From: Bifidobacterium mizhiense
GTDB lineage: Bacteria > Actinomycetota > Actinomycetes > Actinomycetales > Bifidobacteriaceae
DNA length: 64,000 bases
Direction: 5' to 3'
Assembly: GCF_020884755.1 (NCBI RefSeq)
Contig: NZ_BPWE01000005.1
Location: 1 to 64,000, forward strand
Position 1 is the stretch's first letter, and each line of letters begins with the position of its first letter. Both the position numbers and the translations under genes were made by a program. The notes beneath the pieces were generated by a model. It did no database searches. It saw nothing but the letters and a program-made list of their open reading frames with translations, and had not been told where the DNA came from. This document shows, one piece after another, positions 25,166 to 33,701 of the stretch.

Positions 25166-26465
25166 GAAGCACCTCCGCCGGCCGAAGCCGCAGAATCGAT
25201 CTGATGGACGAGATGGATGCCAGCAGCACGGTCAGGGCCAGCAGCACGAAGACCAGCACAAAGACCATGGGCCTCATGGTGATACCCGAGCCGAAGACCA
25301 CCCTGCCTACGATCTGGGCCACGCCGGAACCCAGCAGAGCGCCGACCAGAGCTCCGGCCAGGGCGATCAGGGCCGTCTCGGCCAGCACCAGTCTGGACAC
25401 GGCCCCATCGGTGGCGCCCAAGGCCTTGAGCAGGGCGAACTCCGAGGACCGCTCGCTTATGGAGGACGCCATCAGGTTGGCCACGGCGATGGCTGCCGCC
25501 AGCAGGCTGAGCACGGTCATCAGGATCATGACTGCCTGGGTCTTCTGCAGGACATCGCCCTGCAGGGCTGCCACCTGTCTGACCTGCTTGGCCATGGACC
25601 CGGGGATGGCCTCCTCGATCTGGTAGGCGATGGAGGACGGATAAGCCGTGCAGTACCAGGTCTCCCACTCGTCCTGGGAGAGGGCAGCTGGGTTTCGTGC
25701 GGCCTTGCGGGCCAGGTCGTTCTCGGGCGTGGTCAGGGCCTTGACTTCCACCTGATCGATCTGATCGGTCAGGCCGGACATCTCCTGCAACGCCTTGGTG
25801 GGCAGGTAGAGGGAGGAGGCATCAGCATCACCGGAGTCGAAGATGCCCACAATGGTGACGGTCTGCTGTTTACCATCCAGACCCACCTTGACCTGGTCGC
25901 CGACCTGACGGCCACCCAGTCGTGCAGCCAGCTCTTTGCCCATCATGGCCTCGGTCCTGCCGCCGGACCCAGCCTCGTCCTTGGGCCAGCGTCCTTGAAC
26001 CTTCCACCAGGGCCGAAGGCCTTTCAGACCTGCGGTGCTGCTCTCGCCGCTGTCTACCTTGACGGTCCGGCCGAACCAGGTGCCCACCAGGGGGGCGCCG
26101 ACCTGGTCTACGGTGCCGCGCAGATCCAGGCGGGGGGCAAAGTCGGTGATGTTGTAGGCCCAGAAGATGGTCTTGATCTTGGGCACCTGGGACTCCTTGA
26201 GGAAGGCTGTCGGCGTTGACTCGTCGCCTGATGGGCCGCCCTCCTGGTCGCCGTAGAGGTCGGAGACCACGGCATCAGCCTTGGCCTGGACCGTGATGTT
26301 GGATCCGTAGGTGGACAGTTCTGCGTTGAGCTTGTCGCCAACGTCAAAGACCACCCCCAGCATGGCCGTAGCCACGCAGGCCGACAGGCAGACCGTGACG
26401 GCAATGAGCATTCTTCGCCCGAACTGGCGGCTGAATGACCGCAGCATCATTCGCATGAAGAACAT
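25155..26465 (-). CDS. FtsX-like ABC permease (iron operon, first)
   Basis: A 436-aa permease with the same plan as the next gene. The N-terminal helix (MLIAVTVCLSACVATAMLGV) is at about 18-38, then an extracytoplasmic domain (about 45-300) and three C-terminal helices (about 310-425). The coupling loop reads SSISERSSEFALLKALGATDGA. The first half of the extracytoplasmic domain (ELSTYGSNITVQAKAD) parallels the sister protein, so the two arose by duplication. It starts 21 bases downstream of the DUF2318 gene. Cj1661/Cj1662 occupy this position in the Campylobacter p19 locus. Confidence 0.85.
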   Translation of the reverse strand: MFFMRMMLRSFSRQFGRRMLIAVTVCLSACVATAMLGVVFDVGDKLNAELSTYGSNITVQAKADAVVSDLYGDQEGGPSGDESTPTAFLKESQVPKIKTIFWAYNITDFAPRLDLRGTVDQVGAPLVGTWFGRTVKVDSGESSTAGLKGLRPWWKVQGRWPKDEAGSGGRTEAMMGKELAARLGGRQVGDQVKVGLDGKQQTVTIVGIFDSGDADASSLYLPTKALQEMSGLTDQIDQVEVKALTTPENDLARKAARNPAALSQDEWETWYCTAYPSSIAYQIEEAIPGSMAKQVRQVAALQGDVLQKTQAVMILMTVLSLLAAAIAVANLMASSISERSSEFALLKALGATDGAVSRLVLAETALIALAGALVGALLGSGVAQIVGRVVFGSGITMRPMVFVLVFVLLALTVLLASISSIRSILRLRPAEVLHGR

Positions 26466-26486
26466 ACCAACCGCTCCTTCCCTTTT

Positions 26487-27761
26487 TCAGCTCTTGAAGT
26501 GCGAAGACAGCGCATCCAGATCGGCGGTGCTGATCAGTATGGCGCCCCGGCCGGTCTTGTAAGGCAAGGGAACGGGATTGCAGCCGCCCTTGAACCCGAT
26601 GGTGGCCAGGTTGATGGCTACGTCGCACTTCTTGCAGATGATCTTGCCGTCTTTTTCGTAATAACCCGCATCCCCGCAGTTCTCGCAGGCATCCAGCCCG
26701 ACTCCGTAGGCCGCGCCATTCTTGCGGATGATGATAAAGCGCATCTCGGTGCCATCCTTGGCCCGGTAGCTGAATCGATGCAGGTGGCCATCCTCCACCT
26801 GGGAGAAACGAATGGTGGCCGTATCGGAGGTCAAGGAATACTTCTCCGGAGGCGAGAGCACAGGCACCTGGTGGGCCTTGGCAGTACCCACCGTGAGGGC
26901 CAGGGTGACACCGATCATGGCCACCAGGCTCCAGACCGCTGATGCCAGGGCCCTTCGGCGGAAGGCCCGGTGACTGCGGTCGTCGGCTGTAGAAGCTCCG
27001 GTCACCGGCATGCGCCAGCCTGCAACCAGGCAGGCGAAGACTGGAATGATGAAGACCAGAACCTGGGCAAGAACCAGGATCAGGTCGGCGTTGTATCCCA
27101 GGGCCATGACCCGGAAGGCCCAGCCGTGCAGAAGAACCAGGCCGGTGGTCTGCATCAGGGCCACCAGGGCTACGCCGTGCCGAAGCAGCAGCAAGACCAC
27201 CATGAGTAGGGCGGCCAGACGGAAGGCTATCCGGGGGCAGGAAGTATGCATGGTCCTCAGAATGGCAGCCACTATCACAGCGGCAGCCAGACCAAGCAGG
27301 AAGCCCAGGGCCCTCAGAAGCATGGCCGAGGTCATCACCGGCTCCCCCGGCTCCACAAAAGCCGTAAGCTGCAGGATGACATCGGGCAGGGCACGGAAGG
27401 TGGTCAGGGCTATGGCCAGGGCCGCCAGGGCGTTGGCCAGATCCATGGCCCAAGGGCGGCGGTGCCAGTCTGAAACCAGCCGATCGGCGACCAGCACCAC
27501 CGCAATAGCCGCCAGATCGGTCAGAACGCAGGCTACCAGGGTCGGGTAGTTGACCATGGTTCGCCGGTTGATGATCACGGTGGCGCGCAGGAGGGCAAAA
27601 ACTAGCGCTCCCAGCACGCCAACCCCCAGGCCAATCAGCCGCCAGGAGGAGGAACGCGGCCGATCGCGGCCCTCGCCCACCCCCAGCAGCACGCTGAAAA
27701 CCATGACCAGGAGGGCCGGGGCCAGCGTCCCCGGCAAGACCGTGACAAATTGCTCAAGCAT
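26487..27761 (-). CDS. DUF2318 membrane protein with C-terminal cysteine cluster (iron operon)
   Basis: A 424-aa membrane protein. About eight helices fill residues 1-295. The extracytoplasmic C-terminus (about 300-424) is a DUF2318 domain with the cysteine set Cys359, Cys362, Cys376, Cys379 and Cys394: DACENCGDAGYY, KIICKKC and FKGGCNPVPL. The set looks like a metal or Fe-S site. The family always travels with FTR1 and P19-like proteins. It may relay electrons or iron to the permease. It lies between the P19-like lipoprotein and the first FtsX-like permease, in the same order as Cj1660 in Campylobacter. Confidence 0.85.
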   Translation of the reverse strand: MLEQFVTVLPGTLAPALLVMVFSVLLGVGEGRDRPRSSSWRLIGLGVGVLGALVFALLRATVIINRRTMVNYPTLVACVLTDLAAIAVVLVADRLVSDWHRRPWAMDLANALAALAIALTTFRALPDVILQLTAFVEPGEPVMTSAMLLRALGFLLGLAAAVIVAAILRTMHTSCPRIAFRLAALLMVVLLLLRHGVALVALMQTTGLVLLHGWAFRVMALGYNADLILVLAQVLVFIIPVFACLVAGWRMPVTGASTADDRSHRAFRRRALASAVWSLVAMIGVTLALTVGTAKAHQVPVLSPPEKYSLTSDTATIRFSQVEDGHLHRFSYRAKDGTEMRFIIIRKNGAAYGVGLDACENCGDAGYYEKDGKIICKKCDVAINLATIGFKGGCNPVPLPYKTGRGAILISTADLDALSSHFKS

Positions 27762-27774
27762 GGTGCATAGCAGC

Positions 27775-28398
27775 TTACCACTGGTGGGGCGTGTAGTCCC
27801 AGTCCCAGCTGACCACGATGGGCTCGGTCCAGAAGTGTCCCTTCACGCCGGTCTCCGGGTCGACGTGCAGCATCCAGCCCTTCTTCTCAGGAGAGTCGAT
27901 GGAATAGGTCAGCTTGTAGGATCCGGCCTTCTCCATCTTGATGTTGGCTCCGTAATGCGGCCCGTCCGAGGCGTTCATCTGCATAAAGGTGCCGGACTGC
28001 TTGTCGTTGGGGTCATCCTTGTTCTGGATGGTGTAGTTGACGGTCAGATCCGGAACGAACTCCCCCTTGGCATAGCCCAGGTTGTTGTTGGGCAGGGCGT
28101 GGATATCAGCCTCCAGATGCAGGCTGGCATCAGCAGCCTTCAGCCCCATGGATGCAGGCTCCATGTCGATGGGCTGGAAGAAGACCGTGCCGATGTTCAG
28201 AGGGCCCTTCTGCTGATCGTCGGGCGGGATGGGGATCTCTTCGAACCCGGCCCCCTTGCCCGCCGAGGACTGGGAGGCACCGGAGGCCTCAGGCGCGGGC
28301 GCCTCACGGGTGCCTGACCCGCTGGAGCCGCACCCCGCCAGGGCCAGGGTGCCTGAGAGCACCAGCGCGACCAGGGCGGTCAATTGTCTCTTCTTCAT
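27775..28398 (-). CDS. P19/Tp34-like iron-binding lipoprotein
   Basis: A 207-aa lipoprotein: MKKRQLTALVALVLSGTLAL, lipobox LAGC. The mature part is the P19/Tp34 domain (Pfam Fe2+ transport protein), with the metal-site Met and His regions DMEPASMGLKAADASLHLEADIHA (shown in parts: MEPASMGL and LHLEADIHAL), then FVPDLTVNYTI and GPHYGANIKMEKAGSYKLTY. It binds Fe (and Cu in structures of relatives) at a Met/His/Glu site outside the cell membrane and feeds the FTR1 permease. Its ATG overlaps the FTR1 stop as ATGA, so the two are translationally coupled. Confidence 0.88.
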   Translation of the reverse strand: MKKRQLTALVALVLSGTLALAGCGSSGSGTREAPAPEASGASQSSAGKGAGFEEIPIPPDDQQKGPLNIGTVFFQPIDMEPASMGLKAADASLHLEADIHALPNNNLGYAKGEFVPDLTVNYTIQNKDDPNDKQSGTFMQMNASDGPHYGANIKMEKAGSYKLTYSIDSPEKKGWMLHVDPETGVKGHFWTEPIVVSWDWDYTPHQW

Positions 28399-30209
28399 GA
28401 TTGTCCTTCGCTCTTTGGTGTTTGCATGGATGCCGTGACCTCAGAGGGCACAGCCCCTTCGGCAGCCTGCTCGGTTTCCGCCTGGTGGGCGGTTGCCGAC
28501 GTTGACCTGCCGGAGTCCTGATTCGACTGCGCCTGCTCCTGCTTGTGCAGGCGGTGGGTCGACACAATTGCCAGCACGACCACGACCAAGGCCGCCAGGA
28601 TCTGGGCGCCGATGGTCTGCGTGTATGGATACAGCCCGATCCAGTCGCTGGTGGGCACCCCGGGCAGGTAGGTGGCCGGCACCAGGTCGCCCTCGATCAG
28701 GGCATGGACGCCGCCCCCGGCGAAGATGACCACCATAACCGCCATGAGCAGGCTGGTGATGATGAAGAAGGGCCGGATGGGAATCTTGACCGAGGTGAAG
28801 CGGATGAGCACGAAGACGATGACCAGGACCACGGCGGCTGCCGCAAAACCGGTCCAGATCTCCCGTGAGCCGCCAGGGGCCATGGCGAAAATGGCCTGGT
28901 AGAACATGACCGTCTCAGCCCCCTCCCGGAAGACCGCCAGGAAGGAGAGCAGGGCCAGGGAGATCACACTGCCCTTCGAGATAGCAGCCACCGTCCGGCT
29001 TTGAATGTAGTGGTTCCAGGATTCCACAGAGGACTTGGACAGCATCCAGTTGCTGGTGTAGAGCAGCATGAGCATGGCCACCAAGGCCACCACGCCCTCC
29101 AGGATCTCCTGCTGGGGACCGTTCCCGTTGAAGAGCAGGGTGAAGAGCAGGGCCACCAGCCCGCTGGCCACCAGACCTGCCGCAATGCCCCAGTAGATGT
29201 GCCGAACCTTGTCTTTATGACCGGACTTGACCAGGTAGGCGATAATGGCCGCCACCACCAGGATGGCCTCCAGCCCCTCCCGCAGCAGGACCACAAAGGC
29301 CTGGCCGAAGGCGGAGGTCAGGAAGGACGTCCACCCATTGACCTGGTCCGCGGCGCCTCCATCCAGAATGGCTGCATCCTCGATCAACATGCTTTTCAGG
29401 TCGTTCACCAGGGTCTTGGCCGGCTTACCCGCCACCATGGCCATCCGGGTCTCCTTGAACTGGTATTCCACCTGAGAGACCCTGTTGCCGCTGATGGCGT
29501 TCATGACGTTTTTCTCGAAGCCCAGCTTTTCGTAATACTGGTAATAAGCCTTGTTGACCAGGTCGGATCCCGCCTGGCCCTGTCCCTTGGATGCTTGCGC
29601 GAGCGCCTGATCCAGAATGGGCGTCATCTCGTGGGCCACCTGGGTCCAGGTCCGATTGCCCTTGCCGGTGTTCCGATGCTTCTTGGCCGCATCCAGCCGT
29701 CGACGGTCAGCCTTGATCTGCTCCTGCTGAGCCTTGGCATAGGCGCGGGGATTGGCCAGCCCCTGGGTGGCATCCAGCTGGGAGGCCGCAGCAGCCAGAT
29801 CGGCCTTGAGCTTTTCACAGCCCTGGGTCAGGGCCTGCCCGGCATCAGGGGCGTAGGCCTGGCTCTGCAGGGCCTGGAACTGCCCGTCCAGAGCATTGCG
29901 TCTGTCCTGCCCCAGGGTCGACTCCACGACCGAGACGAATCCTGAACCCACGTAGCCCACGTTGTAGGCTCCCATGAATTGCGAGGCCGCCCCGGCACGA
30001 TCCCCCCGGGCGTAGTCCTCACACCCTCTATCCAGCTGGCGAGATACAGAGCCAGCCACTTGGGCCCAGTTGTCATAATCCGTGGCTCCGCTCGCCGCCA
30101 TGGCCGACTGCGGGGTCTGCAGGAACAGGAATATCAGAGCCAACAGCAGGTATGAGAGCAGGGAGCCAGCGGTCCTGGCCACTCGCGTCCTGCAGACCTG
30201 TGCAACCAT
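28395..30209 (-). CDS. FTR1-family iron permease with N-terminal extracytoplasmic domain
   Basis: A 604-aa protein and first gene of the iron operon. A signal/anchor helix (about 10-38) is followed by an extracytoplasmic domain (about 40-285) that contains two related helical segments (DYARGDRAGAASQFMGAY and QASKGQGQAGSDLVNKAYYQ). The seven-helix FTR1 domain (about 295-560) carries REGLE at 310-314 and REGAE at 428-432, the iron-binding motifs. A charged tail of about 60 residues ends the protein. It imports ferric or oxidised ferrous iron. A good ribosome site (GAAGGAG) precedes the ATG. No clear DtxR-type iron box was seen upstream. Similar to Campylobacter Cj1658 in locus position; B. breve has a related EfeU-type gene (bfeU). 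Confidence 0.9.
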   Translation of the reverse strand: MVAQVCRTRVARTAGSLLSYLLLALIFLFLQTPQSAMAASGATDYDNWAQVAGSVSRQLDRGCEDYARGDRAGAASQFMGAYNVGYVGSGFVSVVESTLGQDRRNALDGQFQALQSQAYAPDAGQALTQGCEKLKADLAAAASQLDATQGLANPRAYAKAQQEQIKADRRRLDAAKKHRNTGKGNRTWTQVAHEMTPILDQALAQASKGQGQAGSDLVNKAYYQYYEKLGFEKNVMNAISGNRVSQVEYQFKETRMAMVAGKPAKTLVNDLKSMLIEDAAILDGGAADQVNGWTSFLTSAFGQAFVVLLREGLEAILVVAAIIAYLVKSGHKDKVRHIYWGIAAGLVASGLVALLFTLLFNGNGPQQEILEGVVALVAMLMLLYTSNWMLSKSSVESWNHYIQSRTVAAISKGSVISLALLSFLAVFREGAETVMFYQAIFAMAPGGSREIWTGFAAAAVVLVIVFVLIRFTSVKIPIRPFFIITSLLMAVMVVIFAGGGVHALIEGDLVPATYLPGVPTSDWIGLYPYTQTIGAQILAALVVVVLAIVSTHRLHKQEQAQSNQDSGRSTSATAHQAETEQAAEGAVPSEVTASMQTPKSEGQS

Positions 30210-30368
30210 GGGCGATGATCTCCTTCGTCAGTCCCTCGTTATCAAGCCTGCGAGAAACGAAGGCCGATTTGACAAGTACCGAAAATCAATCTAGCCCAAG
30301 CACAAGCGGAAAAACAGACTTGTTTATAGTGTTTTGAGGCCATATAATGCGCCCACGCTCGCAGACGG

Positions 30369-31859
30369 TCAGTCGACCGACAACGGCTCACCCCTGTGCT
30401 TCCACAGGCAGATGCCGCCGAAGACCAGCAGCCAGACCAATCCCAGTATGGCCGGATACCGGGTGTCGGGAGCCAGGAAGAGCGAGAGATAGATCAGGAC
30501 GAAGAAGGCGATGGTAACGGCTCCAGTCACCCGGTAGGCCGGCATGAGGAACCCATCAGGCATGAAGTCCGGGCTGGTCCGGTAGCGACGGTGAGCCAGC
30601 AGGGTCAGGATGTAGATGAAGATGATGACCGCGCTGGAGCAGGAGGTGAACAGGACGAAGGTGTCCTCGAAGCCGGGCAACAGATGCAGCACCGGGGATA
30701 AGAGGATCAACACCCCGGACAGAATGATGGCCCGGGCAGGCACCTTGCCGCGGCGTGAAATCGTATGCAGGCTGCGCATCACCGGAGAGTGGCCGGCGGC
30801 GGCCAGCTGGAAGAGGTTGCGGCCGGCGGAATAGAGCAGGGAGTTCAGCGAGGAGCTGGCTGCCGTGATAACCACGAAAAAGACCAGGGCGGCCGCCCAG
30901 TCGACCCCGGCATAGCGGAAGACCATGACGAATGGCGAGGTGAAGCTGCCGTCGGCGTTGGGACGGAAGGAGCGCCAGGGCACGATCAGCATGATGGCGA
31001 CCAGGGCGCCCACGTAGAAGATCAGCACCCTCAGGATGATCTGATTGATGGCCTTGGGCAGGACCTTGCGGGGATTCTGGGTCTCGGAGACGGTGACCCC
31101 CACGAATTCGATCATCTCGTAGGCGAAGAAGACCATCTGGAAGCTCATGAAGAAGGCCATCCACCCGTTGGGCGCCAGGCTCAGACCGGTGGTGATGTTG
31201 TCCAGGCCCGCATGGCCGGCCGGGCTGATCCGATCCTGTCCCGGCATGTGAACCGCCGGATAGTGGAAGCCTGTGATGACCATGACCACGGCCGTGACAA
31301 TCATGGCCAGGATCAGGGTGATCTTGATCATGGAAAACCAGAACTCGGTCTCCCCGAAGACCCGCACGGCAATCAGGTTGATGCACACCATGGCCGCCAG
31401 GAAGCAGAGCTCGATCAGGCCCCGCCAGGCGCTCAGATCGATGCCGAAGGTGCCGAAGAAGGTGACGAAGTAGGTGCCCACGGCAGTCAGCTCGGACATG
31501 CCGATCAGGATGAGCACGATCCAGTAGGACCAGCCGGCGAAGGATCCCCACCCCTGGCCCAGGTAGCGGCTGATGAAGGCGATGAAGGTGTGCTGGACGG
31601 GGCTGCGATACATGAGCTCGCCGATGGCCCGCATGAGCAGGTACATGATCACGCCGACACCGATATAGACCAGGATGATGGAGGGACCGGTCAGGGCTAT
31701 GGACTTGCCCGACCCCAGGAAGAGCCCGGTGCCGATGGTGCCCCCGATGGCAATGAACTGTACATGACGGTTGCTCAGACCGCGTTCCATGCCGTCGCCT
31801 GCCGAGGCGCTGTCACCTTGATTCTGCTGCGCCAAAGGGCCATTGCCCGTACGGTTCAT
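30369..31859 (-). CDS. Amino-acid permease, APC superfamily (AAT family)
   Basis: A 496-aa inner-membrane permease with 12 helices. The AAT hallmark occurs at helix 1 (HVQFIAIGGTIGTGLFLGSGKSI), followed by LMRAIGELMYRSP, and further conserved segments EFWFSMIKITLILAMI and GVTVSETQNPRKVLPKAI. It resembles the CycA/AroP/GabP group of amino-acid:H+ symporters (D-serine, D-alanine/glycine, aromatic or GABA). The ATG at 31859 has AGGAGGTG about 8 bases upstream. It is divergent from another amino-acid permease across 300 bases. The substrate is not resolvable from sequence. Confidence 0.85.
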   Translation of the reverse strand: MNRTGNGPLAQQNQGDSASAGDGMERGLSNRHVQFIAIGGTIGTGLFLGSGKSIALTGPSIILVYIGVGVIMYLLMRAIGELMYRSPVQHTFIAFISRYLGQGWGSFAGWSYWIVLILIGMSELTAVGTYFVTFFGTFGIDLSAWRGLIELCFLAAMVCINLIAVRVFGETEFWFSMIKITLILAMIVTAVVMVITGFHYPAVHMPGQDRISPAGHAGLDNITTGLSLAPNGWMAFFMSFQMVFFAYEMIEFVGVTVSETQNPRKVLPKAINQIILRVLIFYVGALVAIMLIVPWRSFRPNADGSFTSPFVMVFRYAGVDWAAALVFFVVITAASSSLNSLLYSAGRNLFQLAAAGHSPVMRSLHTISRRGKVPARAIILSGVLILLSPVLHLLPGFEDTFVLFTSCSSAVIIFIYILTLLAHRRYRTSPDFMPDGFLMPAYRVTGAVTIAFFVLIYLSLFLAPDTRYPAILGLVWLLVFGGICLWKHRGEPLSVD

Positions 31860-32161
31860 GCGACTGCACCTCCTTGTCTTCACAACCCATTAATCATCGC
31901 CGTCCAGGAAGGGGTATCCCATCAAGGCCGGTAGGACAGCAATACCACAGAGGTGTCGATAACCGGGAGCAGACGGCAGGCACCGACGCCCATGGTAGGA
32001 CCCAACGGTCACGATTCGGTGAATTGACCGTCTCATATGGCGGACGTCTCTGTTCCACAATGCAAAGGCATGCTCATTCCGCTCGGACCGGCTCCTATAG
32101 GGTTGGCCCTGTCAGCCGGTCACATTCAGCTGACAACTACCACCTAAGGAATGACATCCCC
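31860..32161. other. Intergenic region between two divergent amino-acid permeases
   Basis: About 300 bases without a supportable gene. It must hold the promoters of both permeases, but no strong -35/-10 pair or palindromic operator stood out on either strand. A TTGACC at about 32023 faces right, without a good -10 box. No T-box or other riboswitch consensus was recognised. Confidence 0.5.
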
Positions 32162-33619
32162 ATGGATCAACCCAAGGAGTCGCAGGGCAAGAACCTGCGC
32201 AAAACCCTGAAGAACAGGCACATCCAGCTCATCTCGCTGGGCGGCGCCATAGGGACGGGACTCTTCTACGGGTCCGGGGAATCCATCTCATTGGCAGGGC
32301 CGGCCATCATCATCGCCTATCTGATAGGCGGTCTGGCCATCTTCATGATCGTCAGGGCCATGAGCGAAATGAGCGTGGAAGACCCCAAGTCCGGCGCTTT
32401 CAGCTACTACGCCACCCGCTACTGGTCCAAGCGTGCGGGCTTCGTGTCGGGATGGAACTACTGGATGAACTACGTCCTGGTATCCATGGTCGAACTCTCC
32501 GTGGTGGGCACCTTCGTCAACTTCTGGTTCCCGGCAATCCCCGCCTGGGTCTCTGCGGCCTTCTTCCTGGTGGTCATCACAGCGGCCAATCTGATGGGAG
32601 TCAGCAAGTTCGGCGAGTTCGAGTTCTGGTTCGCCATCATCAAGATCGCGGCCATCGTCGCCATGATCATCGGCGGCCTGGCCGTCGTGGTCATGGCCCT
32701 GCCCACGGCCAACGGACTGCGGGCCTCCTTCGCCAATTGGTTCACCGTGGGCGGCGGGTTCCTGCCCAACGGACTCATGCGTCACGGGGCCAATGGCCAG
32801 TGGACCGGTCTGCTCATGTCGCTGGCGGTGGTCATGTTCAGCTTCGGCGGCACCGAGCTGATCGGCATCACCGCCGGGGAGGCCTCCGATCCCCGTCGGA
32901 CCATCCCCAAGGCCACCAACGCCATCATCTGGAGGATTCTGGTCTTCTACATCCTGACGCTTGGGGTGATCATGGCCGTAGTCCCCTGGAATGCCATCGG
33001 CAAGCCCAACGCACAGGGCATGGTCGTCAGCCCCTTCGTCCAGATATTCGACTCGGTGGGAGTCCACGCGGCCGCAGGCATCCTCAACTTCGTCTGCCTG
33101 ACTGCGGTCATGAGCGTCTACAACTCGGCCCTCTACTCCAACTCCCGCATGCTCTTCTCCCTGGCCCGGCAGGGCAATGCCCCCAAGTACCTGAGCCGCC
33201 TGTCCAAGGGAGGCGTGCCCTACGCAGGAGTGCTGACCTCGGCCTGCATCATCGCCCTGGCCGTGGTCGTGGTCTTCCTCTGGCCCCAGTTCGCCTTCAA
33301 CTACCTGATGAGTATCGCCACAATCTCAGCCATCATCAATTGGTCCATGATCATGGTGACCGAGATGCTCTTCCGGCGCGCCGTAGCCCGAGGCGAGGGC
33401 CCCGGCGACTTAGAGGGCAAGACCGGCGACAGCGCTCTGAACGCCCTGCACTTCAAGCTGCCCTTTGCCCGGGTGACCCCCTGGGCGGTTCTGGCCTTCC
33501 TAGCCATGATCGTCGTGCTCATGTGCTTCTCGCCCAGCTACCGGGTGGCCGTCATCGCCGGGCCCATCTGGTTGATCGTCCTTCTGACGGCCTATCAGCT
33601 GACCCAGCGGCGAGCCTAA
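32162..33619 (+). CDS. Amino-acid permease, APC superfamily (AAT family)
   Basis: A 485-aa 12-helix permease. Helix 1 has HIQLISLGGAIGTGLFYGSG, then MIVRAMSEMSVEDPKSGAFS, EFEFWFAIIKIAAIVAMI and LIGITAGEASDPRRTIPKAT, all AAT-family signatures. It is paralogous to the oppositely oriented neighbour and to the two LysP-like genes at 49-52 kb, but the divergence is deep. The ATG at 32162 is preferred; the open frame extends much further upstream without a ribosome site or homology. Likely role: uptake of an amino acid with protons. It converges on a LacI gene over a hairpin. Confidence 0.85.
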   Translation: MDQPKESQGKNLRKTLKNRHIQLISLGGAIGTGLFYGSGESISLAGPAIIIAYLIGGLAIFMIVRAMSEMSVEDPKSGAFSYYATRYWSKRAGFVSGWNYWMNYVLVSMVELSVVGTFVNFWFPAIPAWVSAAFFLVVITAANLMGVSKFGEFEFWFAIIKIAAIVAMIIGGLAVVVMALPTANGLRASFANWFTVGGGFLPNGLMRHGANGQWTGLLMSLAVVMFSFGGTELIGITAGEASDPRRTIPKATNAIIWRILVFYILTLGVIMAVVPWNAIGKPNAQGMVVSPFVQIFDSVGVHAAAGILNFVCLTAVMSVYNSALYSNSRMLFSLARQGNAPKYLSRLSKGGVPYAGVLTSACIIALAVVVVFLWPQFAFNYLMSIATISAIINWSMIMVTEMLFRRAVARGEGPGDLEGKTGDSALNALHFKLPFARVTPWAVLAFLAMIVVLMCFSPSYRVAVIAGPIWLIVLLTAYQLTQRRA

Positions 33620-33635
33620 ATGACAGATCAATAAA

Positions 33636-33674
33636 CAGAGGCAACTGTCACCCCAGTATGAACGGTTGCCTCTG
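33636..33674. terminator. Hairpin between a permease gene and a convergent LacI gene
   Basis: CAGAGGCAAC (33636-33645) pairs perfectly with GTTGCCTCTG (33665-33674) around a 19-base loop. It lies 17 bases after the permease stop and 28 bases past the LacI stop, so either gene could use it. No T-run is present. Confidence 0.55.
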
Positions 33675-33701
33675 CTCAGCATTGAGCACAATTCGCTGAT
33701 A

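Noticed and set aside
31860-32161. Extended N-terminus for the rightward permease (frame open from 31874)
   Set aside because: No ribosome site, no homology in the added 96 residues, and it would remove the whole promoter region.
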